From contig NZ_JAUTDO010000013.1 in assembly GCF_030646165.1 (NCBI RefSeq), forward strand, positions 58,606-122,605: 64,000 nucleotides of DNA, read 5' to 3'. The notes under the pieces were generated by a model. It was not told the origin of the DNA, searched no databases, and was given only the letters and a program-made list of their open reading frames with translations. This document shows positions 50,944-58,274 of this stretch, in pieces (within the stretch, counting starts at the first letter, position 1; each line of letters begins with the position of its first letter). The stretch comes from Conexibacter sp. CPCC 206217 (GTDB taxonomy: Bacteria > Actinomycetota > Thermoleophilia > Solirubrobacterales > Solirubrobacteraceae). A program made the translations under genes and the position numbers.

Positions 50944-51789
50944 TCAGGCCGGCACGCGCGCGGCGAAGGCAGCGACCTCGTCGGCGAGACGCAGCGGTTG
51001 GTCGTGGGGGACGAAGGTGCGGGCGTCGGGGATCTCGACAAGACGCGCGTCGGCGAAGCACGCCTCCAAACGGCGGCCGAGCTCGATCGTGAAGAAGCGG
51101 TCGCGCGGGGCCCAGCAGAGCAGCACCTGGCCGGGGAAGCGGCGCAGGCGGGTCGCGATGCCGGACAGCTCGGCCGGGTCGATCCCGCGGCAGAAGGCGG
51201 CTGCGTCACGGCGCACGCCGGCGTCGGTCAGGTACGGCATCACCCAGCCGCGCGACTGCTGCGCGGCCAGCGGTCGCTGCACGAGCAGGCCGAAGCCGAG
51301 CGGGCCGTGGCGCAGCGCGGTCAGGCGCATCCCCTGCATCACGGCGTGGAACAGGCGCGGACGGCAGGCGAGCTTCAGCAGGATGTCGAACGGCTTCGGC
51401 GGAAAGACCTCGATCCCGTCGCAGTTGGTCAGCACGACGCGGCCGATTCGCGACGCGTCGGTGTCGAGCACGAACTGGCACAGCGCGCCGCCGCTGTCGT
51501 TGCCGACGAGCGTCACGTCCTCCAGTTCCAGCGCGGTCGCGAAGCCGACGATCAGGCGCGCGACCCCGCGTGGCGAGAGGTCGGCGTCGGGATTCAGCGC
51601 GAGCTTGTGCGCACCGAGCGGCAGGTCGGGCTGCAGCGTGCGGTAGCCGCGTGCCGCGAGCGCGTCCGCGACCTCGTCCCACAGCGATCCGTCGACGAGG
51701 AAGCCGTGCGCGAACAGCACGGGCGGACCGTCGGCCGGCCCCTGCTCGCGGTAGCGGACCGTTCCCTGTTCAAGCCTGATCTCGGGCAT
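50944..51789 (-). CDS. Alpha/beta hydrolase with Asp nucleophile
   Basis: 281 residues. The oxyanion loop is LFAHGFLVDGSLWDEVADAL. The nucleophile elbow reads GNDSGG, so the nucleophile is Asp as in epoxide hydrolases and haloalkane dehalogenases rather than Ser. The cap region (about 140-210) and the closing WAPRDRFF and FVPHDQP (Asp and His) complete the triad. The substrate is unknown. The ATG at 51789 follows GAGGAGCC; the frame opens upstream to 51816. It is divergent from a TetR gene whose operator lies between them, so the TetR protein probably controls it. Confidence 0.88.
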   Translation of the reverse strand: MPEIRLEQGTVRYREQGPADGPPVLFAHGFLVDGSLWDEVADALAARGYRTLQPDLPLGAHKLALNPDADLSPRGVARLIVGFATALELEDVTLVGNDSGGALCQFVLDTDASRIGRVVLTNCDGIEVFPPKPFDILLKLACRPRLFHAVMQGMRLTALRHGPLGFGLLVQRPLAAQQSRGWVMPYLTDAGVRRDAAAFCRGIDPAELSGIATRLRRFPGQVLLCWAPRDRFFTIELGRRLEACFADARLVEIPDARTFVPHDQPLRLADEVAAFAARVPA

Positions 51790-51832
51790 TCCGGCTCCTC
51801 TCGCCATAGTCTTCAAGCAGTGTTTCCATTAA

Positions 51833-51851
51833 CATACGTACAGTCTGTATG
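51833..51851. promoter_or_regulatory. TetR operator overlapping the tetR start
   Basis: CATACGTACAGTCTGTATG is an imperfect 19-base palindrome (outer arms CATAC/GTATG perfect, inner AC/GT pairs). Its last three bases are the ATG of the tetR gene, and it lies 43 bases from the divergent hydrolase start. A likely operator for both. Confidence 0.65.
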
Positions 51852-52448
51852 AGCGTCAACCGTCGTACGCAGAGAGACCGATCGACGACCACGCGCGCCG
51901 CGCTGCTCGCTGCCGCGCGGCCGCTGTTCGCCGAGCACGGCTTCGCCGCCGTCGGGACCGAGACGATCGTCAGAGCGGCCGGCGTCACCCGCGGTGCGCT
52001 CTACCACCAGTTCGCGGACAAGACGGAGCTGTTCGTCGCCGTCTACGAGCAGGTCGCGCAGGAGGTCGCCGAGCAGATCGCGCTGCGGCTCGCCGAGCTC
52101 ACCGATCCGTCGGAGCTGCTGCGCGCCGGCGTCGACGCGTGGCTGGAGCTGTCGAGTGCGCCGGACGTGCAGCGGATCGCGCTGATCGAGGCGCCGGCCG
52201 TGCTCGGCTGGGAGCGCTGGCGCGACGCCGGGCAGGCGAGCGCGATGGGCCTCGTCGAGGCGGCGCTGAACGCGGTGATCGCCGTCGGGCGGATCCCGCA
52301 GCAGCCGGTTCGCCCGCTCGCGCACGTGCTGATCGGCGCGATCGACGAGGCCGCGCTGTTCGTCGCACGCGCCGACGACCAAGCCGCCGCACGCGCGCAG
52401 ATGCGCGCCGTGCTGCACGCGGTGCTCGCGGGACTGGAGCGGTCGTGA
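51849..52448 (+). CDS. TetR-family regulator
   Basis: 199 residues. It starts MSVNRRTQRDRSTTTRAALL, with the HTH AAGVTRGALYHQFADKTEL. The C-terminal domain matches the group with LIEAPAVLGWERWRDA, found in many soil-bacterial TetR proteins. The operator palindrome overlaps the start codon, which suggests a leaderless message and tight autorepression. It is divergent from the alpha/beta hydrolase and coupled (GTGA) to an AraC-type gene. Confidence 0.92.
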   Translation: MSVNRRTQRDRSTTTRAALLAAARPLFAEHGFAAVGTETIVRAAGVTRGALYHQFADKTELFVAVYEQVAQEVAEQIALRLAELTDPSELLRAGVDAWLELSSAPDVQRIALIEAPAVLGWERWRDAGQASAMGLVEAALNAVIAVGRIPQQPVRPLAHVLIGAIDEAALFVARADDQAAARAQMRAVLHAVLAGLERS

Positions 52449-53263
52449 GCGGCGCAACGCGCGGGATCCTCGAGCCCGATACCGGGCAGGCGACCTTCCG
52501 GCTCGCCCGTCACGCGCCGGCGCTGGACCTGCGCGACGTGATCGCGCAGCACTGGACAGTCGCGTGGGACTTGCGCGGGCGCCCGCCGTTCGCACAGCAG
52601 ATCCTCACGCACCCCAACGTCAACCTCTCGTTCGAGCCTGACGGCGCGTTCGTCTGGGGCGTCGGCACGACGAGCACGAGCCACGAGCTGCGCGGCCGCG
52701 GCTGGGTGCTCGGCACGAGATTCCTGCCCGGCGGCTTTCGCCCGTTCGCCGACGTCGCGGTCGCGACGCTGACCGACAGGATCGTGCCGCTGCACGAGCT
52801 GGTCGGCCGCGGCGCCGCCGAGCGGCTGGAGCGGCGCGTGCGCGGGGAGGAGACGACGCCGGCGCGGATCGCGCACGTCGAGGCGTTCCTGCGCAACCGC
52901 CACGACGGCGGCGACGCGCGCGTCGCGGAGGTCGCCGCGATCGTGCAACTGCTGCTGGACGAGCCGCAGATCCGGCGCGTCGACCAGCTCGCCGCGCGCT
53001 GCCACGTCTCGACGCGCACGTTGCAGCGGCTGTTCCACGAGTACGTCGGTGTGAGCCCGAAGTGGGTCGTGCAGCGCCATCGGCTGCAGACCGCCGCCGA
53101 ACGGATCGCCGAGCAGCCGGCGCTCGACCTCGCCGGCCTCGCCGTCGACCTGGGGTATTTCGACCAGGCCCACTTCATCAAGGAGTTCAAGGGCGTGATC
53201 GGGCGGACGCCGGCAGAGTACGCAGGCGCGTGCGCGGCGGCGGCGCGGATGATGGCGGCATAG
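52445..53263 (+). CDS. AraC-family regulator with DUF6597-like sensor
   Basis: 272 residues. The N-terminal domain (about 15-140; LRDVIAQHWTVAWDLRGRPP, HPNVNLSFEPDGAFVWG) is the DUF6597-type cupin-like sensor; the C-terminal AraC domain (about 165-265) has two HTHs, RRVDQLAARCHVSTRTLQRL and LDLAGLAVDLGYFDQAHFIK. It overlaps the tetR stop as GTGA. The target is unknown; the two regulators probably act on the same hydrolase or a distant regulon. Confidence 0.9.
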   Translation: MSGATRGILEPDTGQATFRLARHAPALDLRDVIAQHWTVAWDLRGRPPFAQQILTHPNVNLSFEPDGAFVWGVGTTSTSHELRGRGWVLGTRFLPGGFRPFADVAVATLTDRIVPLHELVGRGAAERLERRVRGEETTPARIAHVEAFLRNRHDGGDARVAEVAAIVQLLLDEPQIRRVDQLAARCHVSTRTLQRLFHEYVGVSPKWVVQRHRLQTAAERIAEQPALDLAGLAVDLGYFDQAHFIKEFKGVIGRTPAEYAGACAAAARMMAA

Positions 53264-53268
53264 CCGGC

Positions 53269-54915
53269 TCAGATCCGCGCCAGCGTGCGCTCGAAGCTCG
53301 TGTGCAGCTCGGGTTCGCGCCACTCCTCCGGTCGCGTGCACTCGACGCGCATGTGGGCGCCGCGCCCGTCCAGCTCCAATGTGCCGACGTGATTGTCGAA
53401 CGTCGCCGGCGCCAGCAGTCTCCATTGCATCCGCGGCGCCGGCACACGCGCCGCGCGCGCCAGCAGTCTCGCGACGAACGCGGCGGGGCGTCTGTGCATC
53501 GCTCTGAGGAAGCGGCGCTCGCGCGCGTCGAGCGGGTTGCGCATCGGCGAGCAGACGGCCTGCACGACGACGCTCTGCGCGCCGCTGCCGCGCGGGAAGG
53601 CGGCCTGTGCGACGTAGGCGTGATGGACGTCGCCGGACAGCAGCACGATCGAGCCGGGCGCCGGGCCGCGCTCGCCGCAGGCGACCGCGCGCAGCTCCTC
53701 GGCGAGACGGTTGAAGCTGTGCTGGAACGCGGGCCAGTGCTCCAGATCGAGCCCCTGGCGCAGCTTCTCGCCCAGGCGCGCGGCCAGCCCGCCCCACGCG
53801 CCGGCGCAGACGGCCTCGTTCCACGCCTCCGCGTCGTGCAGCGCGGGCGCCATCAGGAACGGCAGCGAGGTTGCGATCAGGAGGTGGTCGACGTCGCCGC
53901 TGATCTGCGCTCCGACCCACTCCCACTGCTCGTCGGAGAGCATCTGGCGGTGACGGTCGTCGGCGACGATCCGCCCGGCGCGCGAGTCGAGCACGACCAG
54001 CCGCGTGCGGCCGAAGTCGCGCCGGAACGACCAGCGCGTGCCGGCGACCTCATCGGCCGCGCGCTCGGCGAACGCGCGCAGCAGCGGCTCGCCGTCGCCG
54101 CCGTGGGCGCGCAGCGCGGCGAGCGTCTCGTCGGCGCGCAGCTCGGCGGGGGAGAGGTTGCCGAGGTGCTGGTAGAGCCAGTACGACATGTAGGCGCCGA
54201 TCAGCCGCTCGCGCCACCACGGCAGCTCGCGGATCTGCCTGACCCAGGTGCCGGACGTGTTCCAGTCGTCGCGCACGTCGTGGTCGTCGAAGACCATCGC
54301 GCTGGGGATCGACGCCAGCAGCCAGCGGATCGCGTCGTCGCCCCAGGCCTCGTGGTAGAGCCAGGTGTACTCCTCGAAGTCGGCGACCTCCAGCGGCGCG
54401 TCGCGGTCGCCGTGCCGCGCGCGCATCCGCTCCCTGATCGCGGGCGTGACCTCGTCGGCGTAGACCTGGTCGCCGACCAGCAGCAGCGCGTCGGGCCACG
54501 CGTCCGGGGCGGTGCCGCTCATCCTGCGCGCCAGCGCCGCGAGCGCGTCGACGCCGCGGCCGCGCTCGTCGTCGGTCTTCGACAGCGTGTAGGGCGGCTC
54601 GTGCGGCGCGGCGACGCGGCAGGAGGCGAACGCGAGGCGCAGCGCGTCGTCGCGGCGCGGGGTCCGCACGCAGCCGCGCGGCTCGCCCGCGGCGGGCCAG
54701 ACGCCGACGCCGTTCAGTCGCACGTCGTACTCGTGCGCGCTGCCGGCCGCGAGCCCGTCGACGACGAGGAGCGCGTAGTGATGGCCCGCGACGCAGAACG
54801 TGCGGGTCGACGAGCCGAGCGCTTCGACCTCGCACGCCGCGTCGGTCTCGACCCAGACGGTCGCGTCGTTGGGTCCGACATGGCGCAGGATCGGACCGAG
54901 CAGGAGATTGGGCAC
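53269..54915 (-). CDS. PhoD-like metallophosphatase
   Basis: 548 residues. An N-terminal FnIII-like domain (about 1-95; PILRHVGPNDATVWVETDA) precedes the PhoD metallophosphatase core, with FASCR, LLVGDQVYADEV, FDDHDVRDDWN, LLSGDVHHAYV and LDSR. There is no signal peptide or Tat motif, so unlike secreted PhoD it should be cytoplasmic. It would hydrolyse phosphodiesters or phosphomonoesters. Convergent with the AraC gene (5 bases apart) and divergent from a small gene at 54946. Confidence 0.9.
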   Translation of the reverse strand: MPNLLLGPILRHVGPNDATVWVETDAACEVEALGSSTRTFCVAGHHYALLVVDGLAAGSAHEYDVRLNGVGVWPAAGEPRGCVRTPRRDDALRLAFASCRVAAPHEPPYTLSKTDDERGRGVDALAALARRMSGTAPDAWPDALLLVGDQVYADEVTPAIRERMRARHGDRDAPLEVADFEEYTWLYHEAWGDDAIRWLLASIPSAMVFDDHDVRDDWNTSGTWVRQIRELPWWRERLIGAYMSYWLYQHLGNLSPAELRADETLAALRAHGGDGEPLLRAFAERAADEVAGTRWSFRRDFGRTRLVVLDSRAGRIVADDRHRQMLSDEQWEWVGAQISGDVDHLLIATSLPFLMAPALHDAEAWNEAVCAGAWGGLAARLGEKLRQGLDLEHWPAFQHSFNRLAEELRAVACGERGPAPGSIVLLSGDVHHAYVAQAAFPRGSGAQSVVVQAVCSPMRNPLDARERRFLRAMHRRPAAFVARLLARAARVPAPRMQWRLLAPATFDNHVGTLELDGRGAHMRVECTRPEEWREPELHTSFERTLARI

Positions 54916-54945
54916 GCCGCAGTCCTACCCGCTAGCGTTCGCCGC

Positions 54946-55143
54946 ATGAATGACGACGCGATGTTCCACCAGGGTCAGAGAGTCTGGGTGCACGGCCCCG
55001 ACGGCACCGCGCGCGAGGCGATCTTCGTCGGCGGTGGCGACAACGCGACCTTCTTCGGCGGCCCCCCGCTCGCCTACGTCGTCTTCCCCGACACGCGCGA
55101 GGGCGTCGAGATCGAACTCGACCGCGTGACGGCGCGGGACTGA
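54946..55143 (+). CDS. Small protein, SH3-like barrel likely
   Basis: 65 residues. It starts MNDDAMFHQGQRVWVHGPDG and contains GTAREAIFVGGGDNATFFGG and PLAYVVFPDTREGVEIELDR, an all-beta pattern that fits a small SH3-like barrel. I do not recognise a family. ATG at 54946; an internal Met at residue 6 is an alternative start. Short, soluble, function unknown. Confidence 0.6.
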   Translation: MNDDAMFHQGQRVWVHGPDGTAREAIFVGGGDNATFFGGPPLAYVVFPDTREGVEIELDRVTARD

Positions 55144-55186
55144 GCGCCAGCAGCGGGCGCCGCGCGCACGACGGCGCTCGAATCGC

Positions 55187-55759
55187 TCACTGCGCGCGTA
55201 TCGCGTCCTTGATCGTCAGCTCCAGCTCCTTGCCGACGTCGTCGAGCGGTCTGGTGCTGCGGCGGGTGCGGCAGAGGACGATTGCGCCCTCGATCGCCGC
55301 GACGGTGATCGTCGCGAGGCGGCGCGAGCGGGCGCGCGGGACGCCGGCGCGGCGCAGCGTCGCCGACAGCGCCTGCTCCCACGAGGCGAACGCGTGCGCG
55401 GCGGCCTCGCCGAGCGCGGGCTGGTCGGCCGGCGCCTCGGTCGCGACCGCGACGACGGGGCAGCCGGCGCGGAAGTCGCTCGCTTCCAGCCCCTGCTTCC
55501 AGATCGCGACGAACGCGCGCAGCGTCGCGATCGGATCGTCGGGCGGGCTGTGCTCGATCAGCTGCGCGACGAAGTCGCCGGCGTAGCGGACGGCCTCCTC
55601 GGCGAGCTGCGCCTTGCCGCCCGGGAAGTGGTGGTAGATCGAGCCCCACGGCGCGTCGCTGTGCGCGATCACGTCGCGAAAGCCGGTGCCGGCGTAGCCG
55701 TGCTCGCGCAGCAGCACCGCGGCGCTGCGCACCATCCGCTCACGACTGTCCGATGCCAT
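55187..55759 (-). CDS. TetR-family regulator
   Basis: 190 residues. The HTH GFRDVIAHSDAPWGSIYHHF is followed by the C-terminal domain with EHSPPDDPIATLRAFVAIWK and DFRAGCPVVAVATEAP, the LmrA/YxaF-type TetR group. A perfect palindrome lies 27 bases upstream of the start, probably its operator. The divergent gene it once controlled seems to be reduced to a fragment (55826-55947). Confidence 0.93.
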   Translation of the reverse strand: MASDSRERMVRSAAVLLREHGYAGTGFRDVIAHSDAPWGSIYHHFPGGKAQLAEEAVRYAGDFVAQLIEHSPPDDPIATLRAFVAIWKQGLEASDFRAGCPVVAVATEAPADQPALGEAAAHAFASWEQALSATLRRAGVPRARSRRLATITVAAIEGAIVLCRTRRSTRPLDDVGKELELTIKDAIRAQ

Positions 55760-55785
55760 CGCTGCGCTCCGCCGGTTCGGGCTCG

Positions 55786-55805
55786 ACTAGGACACCCATC
55801 CTAGT
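55786..55805. promoter_or_regulatory. Perfect TetR operator palindrome
   Basis: ACTAGGACACCCATCCTAGT: 7-base perfect arms (ACTAGGA/TCCTAGT) around CACCCA, 27 bases upstream of the tetR start at 55759. It is the likely autoregulatory operator. Confidence 0.75.
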
Positions 55806-55825
55806 TGCGTGCGGTGCGTCAACAC

Positions 55826-55947
55826 GATCCACTCCGCAGGAGGTCGTCGAGCACGCGCCCGCCGCGGTCGGCGTCGACTTCGCGACGGTCGCGGCTGACG
55901 GGCGCTTCCGACAGGTCACTGGCTTCCTCGATCCCGGCGCCGCCTGA
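55826..55947 (+). pseudogene. C-terminal fragment of a SnoaL/NTF2-like protein
   Basis: In the + frame ending at 55947 the last 35 or so residues (TPQEVVEHAP... FATVAADGRFRQVTGFLDP) resemble the end of SnoaL-like NTF2-fold proteins, which typically close with GRI..VTGFLDP. No N-terminal part is present: upstream is the TetR operator and promoter. TetR genes often sit divergent from such genes, so this looks like a remnant of the regulated gene. It is a short match, so it could be chance. Confidence 0.45.
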
Positions 55948-55999
55948 ACCTGATGCGGGCCGCGCACGCATCGCCCCGTGCCGTGATGAACTACGCGGC

Positions 56000-58144
56000 A
56001 TGCGCCGCGTCGTCGTCCCGCTGCTGATCTGCCTGGCCGGGCTGCTGACGTTCGTCGCGCTGCCGGCGGCGTACGTGCGGACGCAGTTGCTCGACAAGGA
56101 GCAGCTCGCCGATCGCGTCGGCGCGGCCGTCACGTCGCAGCCGGTCCGCGCGGTCGCGGCCGAGCGGATCGTCGACGCGGCGGTCGACGCCGGCGCGGAC
56201 GAGCTGCTGGTCACGCGGCCGCTCGCGATCGAGGGCATCGAGGCGCTGCTGGGAACGCCCGTCGTGCGTCAGCTCGCGCGCGCCGCCGCCAACGACGCGC
56301 ACGCGTTCCTCGTCACCGGCGAGGTCGGCACGTTCGTGCTCGACCTCGGCCGCGGCACCCAGATCGTGCTGGAGGGCGTACGCAGCATCTCGCCGAGAAT
56401 CGCGGACTCGATCCCCGACGGCTTCGACCCGGAGGTGTTGCGGATCCCGTCCGACGAGCCCGCGCTGGTGTCGGTACGGCGCGTCACCAAGCTCGGCGGC
56501 TGGGTCGCGATCGTCACGCCGCTGCTGGCGCTCGCGTGCGCTGTCGCCGCGCTCTTCCTCGCGCGCGACAACCGCCGCCGCGCGCTCGTGCAGCTCGGCG
56601 CGTCGGTCGCGGTCGCCTGCACGCTGCTGATGGTGCTGCTCGCCTGGGCACGCGGGATGGCCGTGCCGGGAGACGACGCCGATCCCGACGTCGCCGCCGC
56701 CGCGGGCGCGCTCTGGAACGCGCTGCTGGGCGACCTCGGCGTGTGGGCGCAGACGTTGCTGCTGGCCGCGCTCGTGCTCGCAGCCGTCGCGGCCGCCCGT
56801 CGCGACGAGCAGGGTGCCGTCGGCCGCCTCTTCACGACGCTCTCGCGCGTGCGCCAGGCGCGCGCGCCGCGCTGGCGCGCCGCCCGTGCCGGCATCCTGC
56901 TCGGCGCCGCCGCGCTGATCGCGTGGGAGCCGGCGCTCGCGCTGCGGCTGACCGCGATCGGCCTCGCCGTCTACGCGATCTCCGAGCTGGCCGCCGTGCT
57001 CGACGCGACGAGCACGCAGCGCGCGCAGCGGCGGGCGGCGAAGCCGGTGTCGAGAACGGTGTCGAGACCCGTGCGCCTCCCGCACCTCTCCCCGCGCCTC
57101 GCGATCCCGGCCGGCGCGATCGTCGCCGCGGTCGCGATCGCCGCGTTCCTGACGACCGACGCGCCGCAGCCGCCGGCGCTCGCCGCCGCGCCCGCGGCCG
57201 GCTGCAACGGGTCGAGGGCGTACTGCGACCTGCGGCTCGACGAGTACACGTTCGCGGCGACGCACAACTCGTTCAGCGCCGCCGAGGAGCCTGGCTGGCT
57301 GATCCCCAACCAGCGCTTCGGGATCGCGCGTCAGCTCGACGACGGGATCCGCGGCTTCCTGCTCGACATCCACGTCGGCGTCAGAACGGACCAGCTCGTG
57401 CGGACCGACATCGAAGCGGAGGGGAGCGACCGCAACCGCGTCGGCAAGGCGATCGGGGCGAGAAACCTCGCGACCGTCGAGCGGCTCGCCGGCCGCCTCG
57501 GCGCCGGCGACCTGGAGGGCAGACGCGAGCTGTTCATGTGCCATTCCGTCTGCGAGCTGGGCGCGGTGCCTGCGCTGGAGCAGCTGCGCGCCTACGCCCG
57601 CTACCTCGACACGCACAGAGACACCGTCCTGCTGTTCATGCTGGAGCCGTACATCCCACCGGCGCAGATCGAGCAGCTCTTCAAGCATGCCGGGCTGCTC
57701 GACGACGTCGCCGAGCTGGATCGCACGGCGCCGATGCCGACGCTCGGCCAGCTGATCGAGGAGGACCACCGGCTGCTCGTCTTCACCGAGGGCGAGGGCG
57801 GCGCGCCGCCGTGGCTGATGCCCGCGTTCGAGTTCTTCCAGGACACGCCGCTGGGCGCCACGAAGCCGAGCCAGTTCTCCTGCAGACGCAAGCGCGGCGA
57901 CGCCGACAGCCCGCTGCTGCTGGTCAACCACTGGATCGACACGTTCCCGCCGAACCCGCGCCGCAACCGGGAGATCGCGGGCGACTTCCTGGCGCGGCGG
58001 CTGGACCGGTGCGCCCGTGAGCGCGAGATGACGCCGAACGTCGTCGCGGTCGACTACTACTCCAACTCCGGCGTCGTCGGCGCGGTGAAGACGCTCAACG
58101 AACAGTCGGTCACAGCGGCCCGCGCGCTCGGGGAGATCGGCTGA
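56000..58144 (+). CDS. Membrane-anchored PI-PLC-like protein
   Basis: 714 residues. The N-terminal half holds about six predicted helices: one at 5-25, an extracytoplasmic region (30-150), two around 158-215, two around 245-275 and others to 370. From about 405 comes an extracytoplasmic phosphodiesterase domain of the PI-PLC X type. Its motifs are the first catalytic His in FAATHNSF (about 421), LLDIHVG, the second His in MCHSVCELG (about 514), LLVFTEGEG, and the barrel end VVAVDYYSNS. Bacterial PI-PLCs cleave phosphatidylinositol without calcium; attachment to a polytopic membrane half is unusual. The start at 56000 lacks a strong ribosome site. Confidence 0.78.
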   Translation: MRRVVVPLLICLAGLLTFVALPAAYVRTQLLDKEQLADRVGAAVTSQPVRAVAAERIVDAAVDAGADELLVTRPLAIEGIEALLGTPVVRQLARAAANDAHAFLVTGEVGTFVLDLGRGTQIVLEGVRSISPRIADSIPDGFDPEVLRIPSDEPALVSVRRVTKLGGWVAIVTPLLALACAVAALFLARDNRRRALVQLGASVAVACTLLMVLLAWARGMAVPGDDADPDVAAAAGALWNALLGDLGVWAQTLLLAALVLAAVAAARRDEQGAVGRLFTTLSRVRQARAPRWRAARAGILLGAAALIAWEPALALRLTAIGLAVYAISELAAVLDATSTQRAQRRAAKPVSRTVSRPVRLPHLSPRLAIPAGAIVAAVAIAAFLTTDAPQPPALAAAPAAGCNGSRAYCDLRLDEYTFAATHNSFSAAEEPGWLIPNQRFGIARQLDDGIRGFLLDIHVGVRTDQLVRTDIEAEGSDRNRVGKAIGARNLATVERLAGRLGAGDLEGRRELFMCHSVCELGAVPALEQLRAYARYLDTHRDTVLLFMLEPYIPPAQIEQLFKHAGLLDDVAELDRTAPMPTLGQLIEEDHRLLVFTEGEGGAPPWLMPAFEFFQDTPLGATKPSQFSCRRKRGDADSPLLLVNHWIDTFPPNPRRNREIAGDFLARRLDRCAREREMTPNVVAVDYYSNSGVVGAVKTLNEQSVTAARALGEIG

Positions 58145-58187
58145 TTCGCTCGCCGCGCCGCGCCGTGTGGTACCCATTAAGCGCTCG

Positions 58188-58274
58188 ATGAGCGACGCCG
58201 CCCTAGACGAACCCCCTCCCGGTAGAAGTCCCATGCGCATCCGTCTCCGACGGAGCCGTACGGGTGCGCCATGA
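58188..58274 (+). CDS. 28-residue Pro/Arg-rich leader ORF before the CNNM/CorC genes
   Basis: ATG at 58188 opens a 28-codon frame: an acidic/proline head (DEPPPG) followed by an Arg-rich tail (MRIRLRRSR), with its TGA overlapping the ATG of the corC-like gene as ATGA. The downstream gene has no ribosome site of its own and its start is packed against a 10-base hairpin, so translation probably depends on this ORF. Leader peptides with acidic/Pro heads and Arg tails (MgtL of enterobacteria) sense magnesium. No clear ribosome site precedes it; a leaderless start is possible. Confidence 0.5.
   Translation: MSDAALDEPPPGRSPMRIRLRRSRTGAP
58235..58269 (+). promoter_or_regulatory. Long hairpin directly before the corC-like start
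   Basis: GCGCATCCGT (58235-58244) pairs with ACGGGTGCGC (58260-58269), 10 pairs with one G-T, enclosing an inner hairpin CTCC-GAC-GGAG (58245-58255). It ends one base before the ATG at 58271 and lies inside the leader ORF, so ribosomes on the leader would open it. Confidence 0.6.

Noticed and set aside
58235..58270. The hairpin before the corC-like gene as a known M-box or ykoY riboswitch
   Set aside because: None of the conserved core sequences of those riboswitches is present; the coupled leader ORF explains the layout better.
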